This document shows positions 15,781 to 23,993 of a stretch of DNA of 54,820 bases, piece after piece. The position numbers and the translations under genes were made by a program. The notes beneath the pieces were generated by a model that saw only the letters and a list, made by a program, of their open reading frames with translations, made no database searches and had not been told where the DNA came from. Origin of the DNA: Acidobacteriota bacterium (lineage in GTDB: Bacteria; Acidobacteriota; Terriglobia; Acidiferrales; UBA7541); assembly GCA_003165465.1 (NCBI GenBank), contig PLUM01000107.1:531-55350 (forward strand). Reading direction: 5' to 3'. Each line of letters opens with the position of its first letter. Position 1 is the first letter of the stretch.

Positions 15781-17124
15781 TTATATTTTCGTGGCGGGAA
15801 GAATGATCGAAGGCTCGGTGAGCGCGGGCACCACTTCCGGAATCTCGATGCGGATGCACGTTCCCTTGCCTTCGCGACTTGAAATATCCATACGGAAATC
15901 CGCGCCATAGAGCACGCGCAGGCGCTCGTGGACATTGCTGATGCCGATTCCCTCGTCAAACACCTGCGGCATGCGTTCCTTGGGAATTCCGACGCCGTTG
16001 TCCTCAATCGAAACAATGAGCCGGCCGTCCAGCAACTCGGTGCGGATCGCCAGTTCGCCGCCGCCAAGCTTTCCCGCAAGGCCATGCTTCAGCGCATTTT
16101 CGACAATCGGCTGCAGGAGCATGCTGGGCACAAAGGCGTCCAGCGTGTCCGCGTTGATCTGCTTATGAAACACAAGATTGTCGCGGCCGAACCGCGCGAC
16201 TTCGATATCCAGATAGTCGTCGATGAACTCGAGTTCCTCGTGCAGCGGCACAAACGTCTCGTGCTTGCGCAACAGCCGCCGCAGGATATTGCTCAGCTTG
16301 ATGACCACGCCTCGCGCCATATCCGGGTCATAGCGGATCAGCGACGAAACGGTATTGAGCGTATTGAACAGGAAATGCGGATTGATTTGCGCGGTCAGCG
16401 CGTCCATGCGCGCCTTGAGCAGCAATTGCTGGTGCTGCTCGAGATTCATCTCGATGCGCGTGTTGTTCCAGATCTTCATCGGCACGGCAACGGCCATGAC
16501 CGTGGACAGCAGGACCAGCGCCAGCCCCCAGCTCTTCCCCGCATTCAGAAAAAAAAGCCATTGCGGCTTGGTGGCGTACCCGAGAGCCTGGCGCGACAAC
16601 TCCAGAACAACGCACGCCGCGAGCGGCAGCATTTCCCAGGTCACTTTTTTCCCGCGGAACACGCGCACGAGCCAGCGCGGCGTGCTCAGAAACGTGTACG
16701 GACCAAGCCTCCAAACTTCCTCCGTGTTCGGCAGCGCCAGGCGAATCAATCCGCCCACGAGCCCCGCCGATGCGGCAACGGGCATCGAGAGCCACTCATG
16801 ATGCATGAACGCCGGCAGGCTGATGATCGATCCGCCGAGAGGCCCCACCACGCGCCCGCCAAGCAACCCGAGCAGGAACGATCCTTCGAGCATCAGGTCG
16901 GCGGCGCGATACGGTTGCCCCACAATGCGCAGCATCACGCCAAACGCCAGCGGCGGCGTGACAAACAGCATCAGCTTTACTTTTTGGTCCGAATCGCGAA
17001 GTTCGGTGAAGAGCACCTTGCGGAACGTGGCCGAGCGCGCCAGCCAGGCGCAGATCGACGACGCCGCGCCAACGTGGAGCAGAAGCGTGAGCAGTAAATC
17101 TCCGCCAAAACTGAGCGTATTCAT
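15781..17124 (-). CDS. LytS-type membrane sensor histidine kinase
   Basis: This 447-residue protein has an N-terminal membrane region (about 1-215) of the 5TM-5TMR_LYT kind, with GLLGGRVVGPLGGSIISLPA typical of that domain. A His_kinase (PF06580) domain with H250 in ALTAQINPHFLFNTLNTVSS follows. The N box is QPIVENALKHGL near residue 340, and the G box DNGVGIPKERM is near 385. LytS-type kinases sense cell-envelope or metabolite signals and phosphorylate LytTR regulators. No response regulator is adjacent, so the partner is elsewhere or the kinase is an orphan. The ATG at 17124 fits. Confidence 0.88.
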   Translation of the reverse strand: MNTLSFGGDLLLTLLLHVGAASSICAWLARSATFRKVLFTELRDSDQKVKLMLFVTPPLAFGVMLRIVGQPYRAADLMLEGSFLLGLLGGRVVGPLGGSIISLPAFMHHEWLSMPVAASAGLVGGLIRLALPNTEEVWRLGPYTFLSTPRWLVRVFRGKKVTWEMLPLAACVVLELSRQALGYATKPQWLFFLNAGKSWGLALVLLSTVMAVAVPMKIWNNTRIEMNLEQHQQLLLKARMDALTAQINPHFLFNTLNTVSSLIRYDPDMARGVVIKLSNILRRLLRKHETFVPLHEELEFIDDYLDIEVARFGRDNLVFHKQINADTLDAFVPSMLLQPIVENALKHGLAGKLGGGELAIRTELLDGRLIVSIEDNGVGIPKERMPQVFDEGIGISNVHERLRVLYGADFRMDISSREGKGTCIRIEIPEVVPALTEPSIILPATKI

Positions 17125-17219
17125 GCGAACGGTTCCAACACGGCTACGTTAGCCAATCACCGTGCCGATGTAAAGCGCCGCTTGCGCCACTTGCGCGGAT
17201 AAATCAGTCTGCCGCCTGA

Positions 17220-17225
17220 TATAAT
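17220..17225 (+). promoter_or_regulatory. Consensus -10 element immediately before ribA
   Basis: A perfect TATAAT lies 11 bases upstream of the ribA ATG with no obvious -35 match. Transcription would begin about 5 bases before the ATG, leaving no room for a ribosome-binding site and suggesting a nearly leaderless mRNA. Confidence 0.4.
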
Positions 17226-17236
17226 ACGAAGTCTTT

Positions 17237-17878
17237 ATGCCACGAAAAACCCGACCATCCGCGCGCGCCTCGCGCAAAAAGAAAAATAGCGACATCCGGA
17301 TTATCGCCCGCGCCAAGTTGCCCACGAAATTCGGCCCGTTTGAAATTCTTGGCATCGAGGGAAAAAACGAGCGCGAAAGTGCGGTGGCGCTTGTCCGCGG
17401 ATCGATTCGCGGCAAAACGCCGCTCGTGCGCATCCATTCGCAATGCCTGACCGGCGACGTTCTTTCCTCCCAGCGCTGCGATTGCCGCGCCCAACTCGAG
17501 CTTTCCCTGCGCCGCATCTCGGGAGTGCCTTCCGGCATCCTGCTGTACCTGCCGCAGGAGGGACGCGGCATCGGCCTCATGAACAAGCTACGCGCCTACG
17601 AATTGCAGGATCAGGGCATGGATACGGTCGAGGCCAATGAGGAGCTTGGTTTTGCGGCCGATACGCGGGATTACGGATTTTCCGCGGAGGCTCTCCAGCT
17701 GCTGGGCGTAAAGCGCGTGCGGCTGCTTTCCAATAATCCGGATAAGGTTCAGCAGCTTGAGGCTGCGGGCATTCGCGTTGTGGAGCGCGTGCCGTGCCGC
17801 CCGCGCACGTCTCGCGTTTCTCGCGCATACATGGAAACCAAAAGAACGAAGCTGGGCCACCTTCTGGATCACGTGTAG
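17237..17878 (+). CDS. ribA: GTP cyclohydrolase II
   Basis: This 213-residue enzyme would open and deformylate GTP at the entry to riboflavin synthesis. Zinc ligands are C70, C81 and C83 (RIHSQCLTGDVLSSQRCDC). The substrate-binding motif is LPQEGRGIGLMNK (residues 105-117), and YGFSAEALQLLGV and RLLSNNPDK follow. It is a stand-alone RibA, not fused to RibB. A basic N-terminal extension (RKTRPSARASRKKK) precedes the core. Its TAG stop coincides with the GTAG border of the downstream palindromic repeat pair. Confidence 0.93.
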   Translation: MPRKTRPSARASRKKKNSDIRIIARAKLPTKFGPFEILGIEGKNERESAVALVRGSIRGKTPLVRIHSQCLTGDVLSSQRCDCRAQLELSLRRISGVPSGILLYLPQEGRGIGLMNKLRAYELQDQGMDTVEANEELGFAADTRDYGFSAEALQLLGVKRVRLLSNNPDKVQQLEAAGIRVVERVPCRPRTSRVSRAYMETKRTKLGHLLDHV

Positions 17879-17950
17879 TAGCGCGGGCTTTAGCCTGCGG
17901 GGTTTCTTCCTAGCAAACCCGAAACCGCGCAGGCTAAAGCCCGCGCCTCT
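17876..17950. repeat. Inverted pair of palindromic repeats (family B, GGCTTTAGCC variant)
   Basis: The left arm is GTAGCGCGGGCTTTAGCCTG and the right arm CGCAGGCTAAAGCCCGCGC, separated by about 30 bases containing GGGGTTT and AAACC. It fills the gap between the convergent ribA and lipoprotein genes and could fold as a large cruciform or serve as a bidirectional terminator. There is no T-tract. Confidence 0.85.
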
Positions 17951-17953
17951 CCA

Positions 17954-19468
17954 CTACGGCGCAGTGTTGTAATACACCGCGCTGCTGAGAGCGCCCGGCA
18001 CGCCGATCGTCCCCGAAAAAGTTTGTCCTCCGAGAAGCAGGAAACGCGGCCCGTTCGTCGTTGGAGCAAGAAGAGGGCTGGTGAATCCGGCGGCATTGTA
18101 CACATTAGCGCCCGGCACAGCGGCTCCGGTCAATCCGCTCCACCCGTTCAAAGCGGAGCTCGTCATGTTAGCTGCGTTGATCGAGGCCGTTTCCATTTCG
18201 CCAGATCCCACCGCGCCAGAGTAAACACCTTCCGCGGCGATGACCTGCCCGAATGCATTATAGACAACGCCCTTGGCGCGGTCATGAATCGTCAGGTTCG
18301 AGTTCAACTGCCAGACGCCAACCGCGCCGCGCACGGCGCTCGCGAAAAAAACGTTCATATCGCCAACCCCTTGCGCGTTCAGCGTACCGGAATTATTCGG
18401 ATCGCCGTTGATGTAGTAGATTACGCCGCCAGAAACGAACATTGTTCCAAAAGCCCGTGCCGTTAGCAGCGTGTTGGTGGCGGTGGCCCAGGTTCCGATC
18501 GTCCCATCGGAATTCACCGGCGCGGAGTACACCGCGCTTGTAGGAATATTGTTGTTCCCGAACAGTCCGCCCGCCACATACAGATAGCCGTTGTGCACGG
18601 TCGCCGACTCGCCCACCAGCGCCTGAGGCAGATTGCTGGTCAGAGTTGTCCAGGTTCCGACAACTCCCGTGGTGGCATTTACGCTGGCCATGTAAATCGT
18701 ATTCGTTCCTCCAGGCGTGTCCGCCGAGTGAACCTGTCCTCCGATAACGTAGATATAGCGTTGGCCAGAAGCTACCAGCGAATTGGAATCGTCGGCTTCG
18801 GCCATGGCATGATGCGCGAGAGTGGACGGGAGCGGACTTGTGGCGATGGTGGTCCACGTGGTATTCGTCGCGCTGCCCACCGTGCCATCCGGATTCAAAT
18901 TGTTTGACCACACGGTAGTCGTATTGGCGTTGGACGTAATATCGTAACCACCGGTAACGATGGCAAACGCGGTGGTGCTGCTCGTGCCGGGCACGCCCAC
19001 GGCGCGCAATCCGCTCAACGCCTTGGGGAGCGCCATGGTCGTTCCCCAGGTCATTCCGCTGGGATTGAAGCTGACGGTCGCGACGAGGTTTAGTGTTACG
19101 GCGGTGCTGGTTCCGCCGGAAGTCGTAACGGTTACGGATACAGTTCCGGGAAGCGTGAAATTCGTAGTGACATTTCCCATGGGCACCAGCGCCACAATGC
19201 CCGTAGCAGACCACGAAGACGCAGCCGGAACCACATCCATCGAAACACTTCCCTGCGTAAAGGTGACTTTTCCGGGTGCCGCTTGAAAGCCCGTACCGTT
19301 GATCTCGATCGGCAGGCCGACGGAGCTGGTCGGCGTAGTCGCACTGTTAATGTTTTGGATGCTGGGAAATGACACAATCGAGTTCGTACTTCTGCATCCA
19401 GACAAGAAAATTCCCATGCCCACCGCCACAACCATGCCAAAAGCCGCCATCCACTTTTGTTGAGCCAT
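17954..19468 (-). CDS. TIG-domain / kelch-like repeat lipoprotein
   Basis: This protein of about 504 residues has a lipoprotein signal peptide (MAAFGMVVAVGMGIFLSGC; lipobox LSGC). A TIG/IPT-like Ig domain (about 30-130, with SSVGLPIEINGTGFQAAPGK) follows. After that come several loosely repeated blades with IYVIGG, LYVAGG, IYYING and FLLLGG motifs, like kelch or galactose-oxidase-type beta propellers. It would be anchored at the cell surface or periplasmic face; the ligand is unknown. I prefer the second ATG (19468) because GGGAG lies nine bases upstream; the first ATG at 19477 touches that site. Confidence 0.75.
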   Translation of the reverse strand: MAQQKWMAAFGMVVAVGMGIFLSGCRSTNSIVSFPSIQNINSATTPTSSVGLPIEINGTGFQAAPGKVTFTQGSVSMDVVPAASSWSATGIVALVPMGNVTTNFTLPGTVSVTVTTSGGTSTAVTLNLVATVSFNPSGMTWGTTMALPKALSGLRAVGVPGTSSTTAFAIVTGGYDITSNANTTTVWSNNLNPDGTVGSATNTTWTTIATSPLPSTLAHHAMAEADDSNSLVASGQRYIYVIGGQVHSADTPGGTNTIYMASVNATTGVVGTWTTLTSNLPQALVGESATVHNGYLYVAGGLFGNNNIPTSAVYSAPVNSDGTIGTWATATNTLLTARAFGTMFVSGGVIYYINGDPNNSGTLNAQGVGDMNVFFASAVRGAVGVWQLNSNLTIHDRAKGVVYNAFGQVIAAEGVYSGAVGSGEMETASINAANMTSSALNGWSGLTGAAVPGANVYNAAGFTSPLLAPTTNGPRFLLLGGQTFSGTIGVPGALSSAVYYNTAP

Positions 19469-19820
19469 CGTTTTCATCTCCCGTAATTCCCCGTCGGTAA
19501 AATCGTCGTCTCACCGGGCATTGGAGCATTCCACAAAACCGCCACGTATTTCGCAAATGCCTGGCGTCGGAATTTCAGCGTTCCTGAACGCGCCTGACAC
19601 CACGCGACCAAATAAAAATTGACCCAGCGATCCAAATGAAACGAATTTCCCCACAACAGTACTCTGGCAGCAACGATATGTCACCTATACAGAAGGACAA
19701 TTTTTTGCAGCATCCTCCCTAAATTAGGATGCAGACAAGGGTTGGCCCGCATTTCTCACAAGCGTAACTTGGATCCCTGGATTTTTCGATGAATGACTTC
19801 ACATTTTGCCAGCTTCGCGA

Positions 19821-19853
19821 TTGTAGGGGCACGGCATTGCCGTGCCCCTACAA
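19821..19853. repeat. Perfect 33-base palindrome in a 396-base intergenic gap
   Basis: Two 16-base arms TTGTAGGGGCACGGCA and TGCCGTGCCCCTACAA surround a single T. There is no run of T on either side, so it is not a standard terminator. The surrounding gap 19478-19873 has no gene I can support. Besides this palindrome it holds only a weaker hairpin (GCATCCT / AGGATGC near 19710-19732) and AT-rich sequence upstream of the lipoprotein gene. Confidence 0.85.
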
Positions 19854-19873
19854 CGAACCTATGAACCAACGCA

Positions 19874-20098
19874 TCAGGAATCCTTGCTGGTAAGGTGCCA
19901 CCCGTTGCAATGCAGGCACCTATAAATTCTCAGTTGAGTTGGGTGTGTTTCCTTGTCCGACATCCGGTGTGCCGCCGTACTTTTCGCTTCGCGTTCGCTG
20001 GTATAAATGCGCTTGCCGGACACCGGGCAGGTTCGAGGCAATTCCTTCTTTACCTCATCCTCTTCCCACCTGCGGTCGGTATGCCGGTACTTTGTCAT
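19874..20098 (-). CDS. Small zinc-ribbon-like protein, unknown function
   Basis: This is a protein of about 74 residues with one CP pair and one CLHC pair (TCPVSGKRIYTSEREAK ... IYRCLHCNGWHLTSK). The spacing suits a small zinc-binding fold; the RCLHCNGWHLTSK ending is common in small hypothetical and phage-associated proteins. I chose the ATG at 20098 (MTKYRHTDRRW); the frame is open nine codons upstream. It starts the AT-richer patch that ends at the RNase P gene. Confidence 0.6.
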   Translation of the reverse strand: MTKYRHTDRRWEEDEVKKELPRTCPVSGKRIYTSEREAKSTAAHRMSDKETHPTQLRIYRCLHCNGWHLTSKDS

Positions 20099-20253
20099 CG
20101 CCAAATTATAATTTGCAGTGTCCACTTTTGAATGCAGCAGAACGAACTAATATTTTCATGGCCTTCCCTGCATCGATTCGGAAGAACTGAGGATGCGCGA
20201 TACGATTTCACCTTTCCTGCACGGCTATTCACTCGCGAAGAATACATAGTTCT

Positions 20254-21405
20254 CTACAACCTGAGCAGCCGCGCCGGGTTTTCGCAAAGAATCAGCTGGC
20301 ATTCCTTTTGTGTAATGTTTGGAATCGCTTCTACATATTCCACTGGCTTCATAATAGCCATGAGCTGCGGAAAATCCGTGCCACACACTACCCGGTCTGC
20401 ACCCACAAGATCAATGAGCATCCGGGAAAGTCCCGGGTCGTGCATGATGAGGTCATAGTGAAATCGGCGCCGGTAATCGCTCGCTCGCGGGAGCTTTACG
20501 TTCTTGAAGGCATCATTGCGCCCGCGCGGCGAATACGCGGCGGTACCCATCGCACTATCGATTCGAGGAGTGACGAACGGGAAAAAACCGCCCGAGTGAG
20601 GGAGATATACGTCCAGTTTCGGAAATTCGTCCATCACTCCGCCCAAGACGAGTGCGGTGGCCGCGATGGTGGCCTCGAACGGGTTCCCCAGCACGTTCAT
20701 CATCGAATAGTCCTTCTCGACAAGCCGCTCGGAGACGGGATCGAGGTTGTGCAGAAAGATGGGAAGATTCAGCGCCTCGATGCGCTCATAGACGGGCCAG
20801 AATGATTTGTCATCGAGGTTCTTGCCGAGAATGTTTTCCGTAATGTTAACGGCCTTCATGCCCGGCAACTTCCGGCCGCGCTCCAGCTCCTGCAGTGACG
20901 CGCTCACGTCCTGCATGGGCAGAGTGATTGCAGCGGTGAATCGCTTCGGGTACTTCACGCACAATGCGGAGCTTGCATCATTGATGCTCTGGGCGAGTTT
21001 CATGCCGAAATCGGGCGGCGCCCACAGGACGTGCGGGTTCGTCTGGGTGAGGGTACTCATGTCGACGTGGCGATCATCCATGTCCTTCAGGACGATATTG
21101 AAGTCCGTCATTTGGCGGCGAAATACGGCGCGCGGAGCATACGGATGATCGCCCGGAACGATGCACTCGAGTTCGCCGTTTTCGTTGCGTTTAATGTTCT
21201 TGACACCGTTCGCCGCCCCTTCTTTTTCGATCAGGTCGACAAACTCAGGTGGATACCAATGAATGTGCGCATCAATCACCGGCTTGCTGTAGTGGTACTT
21301 CGGTTGCGATGCAATCTCTTGTGCGGCGTCAGCTTTGGGATGAATCAGGGATGACGCACCGACTGCAGCGATTCCTGTCAGAAAAGCACGTCTTTCGATA
21401 GTCAT
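20254..21405 (-). CDS. Exported amidohydrolase of the ACMSD-like family
   Basis: This 383-residue protein begins with a twin-arginine-like signal (ERRAFLTGIAAVGASSLI). The metal-dependent hydrolase domain (PF04909 type) follows: the D45-A-H47-I-H49 metal motif, LPIFLHNLDPVSE, LPHSGGFFPFVTPR and CGTDFPQ with a likely metal aspartate. Relatives include 2-amino-3-carboxymuconate-6-semialdehyde decarboxylase and other decarboxylases of ring-cleavage products. The substrate is not evident. It is the last gene of a three-gene minus-strand run, 16 bases after the metallo-beta-lactamase gene. All three products carry export signals. Confidence 0.82.
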   Translation of the reverse strand: MTIERRAFLTGIAAVGASSLIHPKADAAQEIASQPKYHYSKPVIDAHIHWYPPEFVDLIEKEGAANGVKNIKRNENGELECIVPGDHPYAPRAVFRRQMTDFNIVLKDMDDRHVDMSTLTQTNPHVLWAPPDFGMKLAQSINDASSALCVKYPKRFTAAITLPMQDVSASLQELERGRKLPGMKAVNITENILGKNLDDKSFWPVYERIEALNLPIFLHNLDPVSERLVEKDYSMMNVLGNPFEATIAATALVLGGVMDEFPKLDVYLPHSGGFFPFVTPRIDSAMGTAAYSPRGRNDAFKNVKLPRASDYRRRFHYDLIMHDPGLSRMLIDLVGADRVVCGTDFPQLMAIMKPVEYVEAIPNITQKECQLILCENPARLLRL

Positions 21406-21421
21406 ATCATCTCCGATCAGG

Positions 21422-22327
21422 CTATTCGTAGTACTCCGGCGCGTGTGTCTGTTTCTTGCTCTGCTCGATCTCGTGATTGATCCAGAGTTGGGCGTGGTAG
21501 AAGGAAATCAGGTCGGCCATGCGTTGCATGGACAGAAGGGTTTGGAACTTCTGCTCGGTTGGCATGGTGTTGAAATAGGGAATTCTGCGGTTGTCCCAAT
21601 TCGTCTGGAGATGAACAGCATCTCCGCTCAACAGAATCCATCCTGTCTTTCGAAGGTGCACAAGCAGAGATTCGTGCCCTGGCGTGTGCCCCGGAGTAAA
21701 AACGATCATTACGCTGCCGTCGCCAAACACGTCGAGATCTTCGTCAATTATTTTGACTGGATGGTCTTTTGCAAACCTCGGGGTCGGGTCCCCGGGAGGA
21801 ACCGTTAGCGCCTCAGCAGGCAACGTCGCCGCGCCTGATTTGGCGGTGCCGAAGAAAAAGTCATATTCGGCCCTCTGAATCATGACGGTCGTGCGAGGGA
21901 AAAGTTCAACATTGCCGATGTGGTCCGGGTGGGTGTGGGAAATGCCGATGTAACGGATATCGTCCGGCGTCACTTTAATTTCTCTGAGTTGCGACATCAG
22001 AGTTTTAGAGCGAGTCCAGAGAATGTCCACCGCCGGATTGTTCGTCGGAAGCCACCCGTCTGACAAGGAGGCAACGTGGTCGGAGATCCCCGTATCCCAC
22101 AGAAAATAGCCCTGAGCATGATGGATCAAATAGCAGCTCACGGAAATGTCGATCGGTTTCCCGATGTTAAAGCCGGGTGTCCAGCGGCGCGACTCGTCTG
22201 GCGCATGGCCTTTACCACAATCAAGGACGTAGAGCCTGTCGACGCCTTCTGGATTTGATTGTGCCCGGCCGGAACCACCCCATACCAGGACGCATAGCGC
22301 CACCAATACGGTGCTGCATCGTTTCAT
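21422..22327 (-). CDS. Exported metallo-beta-lactamase-fold hydrolase, AHL-lactonase-like
   Basis: This 301-residue protein has a Sec signal peptide (MKRCSTVLVALCVLVWGGSG). The binuclear zinc motif is H131-x-H133-x-D135-H136 (ISHTHPDHIGNV), followed by H214 in FTPGHTPGHES and D236 in LLSGDAVHL. The overall arrangement resembles N-acyl homoserine lactonases and related lactone or ester hydrolases. Export to the periplasm is predicted. It lies between the VOC and amidohydrolase genes, suggesting a joint pathway, possibly hydrolysis of a lactone intermediate (inference). Confidence 0.85.
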   Translation of the reverse strand: MKRCSTVLVALCVLVWGGSGRAQSNPEGVDRLYVLDCGKGHAPDESRRWTPGFNIGKPIDISVSCYLIHHAQGYFLWDTGISDHVASLSDGWLPTNNPAVDILWTRSKTLMSQLREIKVTPDDIRYIGISHTHPDHIGNVELFPRTTVMIQRAEYDFFFGTAKSGAATLPAEALTVPPGDPTPRFAKDHPVKIIDEDLDVFGDGSVMIVFTPGHTPGHESLLVHLRKTGWILLSGDAVHLQTNWDNRRIPYFNTMPTEQKFQTLLSMQRMADLISFYHAQLWINHEIEQSKKQTHAPEYYE

Positions 22328-22483
22328 GAAATCCCTCCGCGGTGGAAAATCAAACTATCGAAATATCTCCCGGCTGCGATCATGGAGTCACGCTATTTCG
22401 AGCTGTTCCACATTTTGCAGTTGTTGCCGCGCATCCCACCCGGCTATCACTCCAAATATCGTGAGCACCGGGCGGACCTTAAA

Positions 22484-23551
22484 CTAGCCGCGAACTCCTC
22501 CGGGACAACTGGTATTCACACCCTTGCAATCGTTCGCGATATGTTCCGGCAAACCGGGTCCAGCGACCTCTACCCTGAATCCGTCCGGGTCCGTGAATGT
22601 CCAGGCCAATTTTGAATCCGGCTTTGGATCGAGTCCGCGGCGCTTCAGTTCCGCTTCCACTTTCCCGGAATCGTAGTTTTCAATGACGAATGCAAAATGG
22701 GTACAGTACGGTTTATCGTCAGGGTGTGTGGTTTTGCGCAGATACAACGTATTCTGACCGAATCTGAGGAAAGTTTCAGGGTTGTCGGTCATCTTGTTGT
22801 AAATCATTTTCATTCCCAGCATTTCTCGGTAAAACTCAGATTCTTTCGAAAGCTGGGGTCCAGGAACGTTCAAGACGACGTGGCTGAAATAGAGCGCTTG
22901 GAATCCTGAGCCGCTCGGTTTTAGCGCTGCACTGATGTTCTTCATTCCTTCCGCAGATGCTTGCTTGCATTCGTCTGACCCGGCAACATCACATGGCTTG
23001 GCTGCCCCGGGAAACATCGCCTTGTCCTTTTCGACCACGATATTCAGCATGTATCCTGCCGGATCATTGCAAATCCACCCCACCTCTCCATCCGGCCGGA
23101 TTTCCGTCAAATGGTAACGCTCCATTTCCGCTTTGATCGGAGCCTTGTACTTCATGAAGTTCGGGATTCCATAAGCGATGTGGCCTACATCCGGCTTATC
23201 CGTTGGCTTGCCAAGAGGCCGGATGTAGAGACCGTTTGGAGCCGCAGGATTGCCAAATTCGAGCGCGCATTGTTTGCCGTTGTCCCACACCAGCCGCATC
23301 CCAAACAGGTCTACATAAAAGTCGCGGCTCTTGGCGTAGTCGTTTACGGCACAGGACAAATGGTTGATATTCGTCGGGGATGGAAAAAGTCTGTCACCAC
23401 GTGCGCTTCCTTGAGCAGTGAGGTGGGCGCCGGTGCGTAGAGAAGGCGGCAAGATGGCGGCCAAAGCGCTGAACCCTAGACCCTGAATAATCTGGCGGCG
23501 GTCCATCCTTCCGGCCACTACATTGTGCCGGATGGCAGTTTTTGTACTCAT
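22484..23551 (-). CDS. Exported double-VOC-domain protein (glyoxalase/dioxygenase superfamily)
   Basis: This 355-residue protein has a twin-arginine-like signal (MDRRQIIQGLGFSALAAILP, starting at residue 16). Two VOC domains follow, at about 61-174 and 220-331. The second keeps a metal triad H224, H285, E328; the first has candidates H64, H124 and E174. VOC proteins include extradiol dioxygenases, glyoxalase I and isomerases, so the reaction is open. The ATG at 23551 has AGGAGG four bases upstream, which decides it over the longer frame to 23674. It is first in the VOC / metallo-beta-lactamase / amidohydrolase run, with 156 bases before the next gene. Confidence 0.8.
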   Translation of the reverse strand: MSTKTAIRHNVVAGRMDRRQIIQGLGFSALAAILPPSLRTGAHLTAQGSARGDRLFPSPTNINHLSCAVNDYAKSRDFYVDLFGMRLVWDNGKQCALEFGNPAAPNGLYIRPLGKPTDKPDVGHIAYGIPNFMKYKAPIKAEMERYHLTEIRPDGEVGWICNDPAGYMLNIVVEKDKAMFPGAAKPCDVAGSDECKQASAEGMKNISAALKPSGSGFQALYFSHVVLNVPGPQLSKESEFYREMLGMKMIYNKMTDNPETFLRFGQNTLYLRKTTHPDDKPYCTHFAFVIENYDSGKVEAELKRRGLDPKPDSKLAWTFTDPDGFRVEVAGPGLPEHIANDCKGVNTSCPGGVRG

Positions 23552-23599
23552 AAGTCCTCCTGGCATCCTGAAACCGAGTGGCTTTACCCAGGTGCTAAA

Positions 23600-23993
23600 C
23601 AGCTCGTGGATGCTAACAGTGGTGTTTGAAGGCCGGCCCGGGAATGCACCAGAAAATGGCGCACGGCCATTCACAGGCGATCAGCTTACCAAATTACGAG
23701 AAGCCGCCAAAGAGGATTTGATGACGTACTTACTTCTCCGCTAGACCGGACTTCGCGGCTCAGATGTCGTGCGTCTCACACGCGCTGAGATCGACTGGCA
23801 ATCGGCAAGAAATAACGCGGCAGATATGCTTGCCCGTAGAGCAAGCCCCTACGACGTGGCGAAGCTTTTGAGCGATATTGTTGCGACCGTCGAGAAACAC
23901 TACGCGCCATTCGTGAAGGAACTGCGAAATCGCGCTAGGCGCGTCATGGAAAACAGCAAAGCAGTTAATGGCGGGCAAGCCTGTAAGCCGGAT
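23600..23993 (+). pseudogene. Decayed tyrosine recombinase (integrase) remnant
   Basis: One frame reads ENGARPFTGDQLTKLREAAK, EDLMTYLLLR, then a TAG stop (23742), then TGLRGSDVVRLTRAEIDW, which holds the catalytic Arg region of phage-type integrases. It then jumps to NNAADMLARRASPYDVAKLL, SDIVATVEKHYAPFVKELRN and RARRVMENSK, the C-terminal end with the catalytic Tyr. The central catalytic segment with the Lys and the H-x-x-R box is missing, so there is an in-frame stop and an internal deletion. The N-terminal DNA-binding part is also absent. The remnant ends at the 3' terminus of the RNase P RNA gene. Confidence 0.75.

Noticed and set aside
17876-17950. Palindromic repeat pairs as ordinary rho-independent terminators
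   Set aside because: The hairpins are strong but none is followed by a T-tract on the relevant strand. They are listed as repeats, with termination only as a possibility.
23523-23744. Intact 73-codon gene upstream of the VOC operon
   Set aside because: Its second half is clearly part of an integrase catalytic domain that continues after the stop in the same frame. The first half is antisense to the VOC gene start. It is treated as part of a pseudogene.
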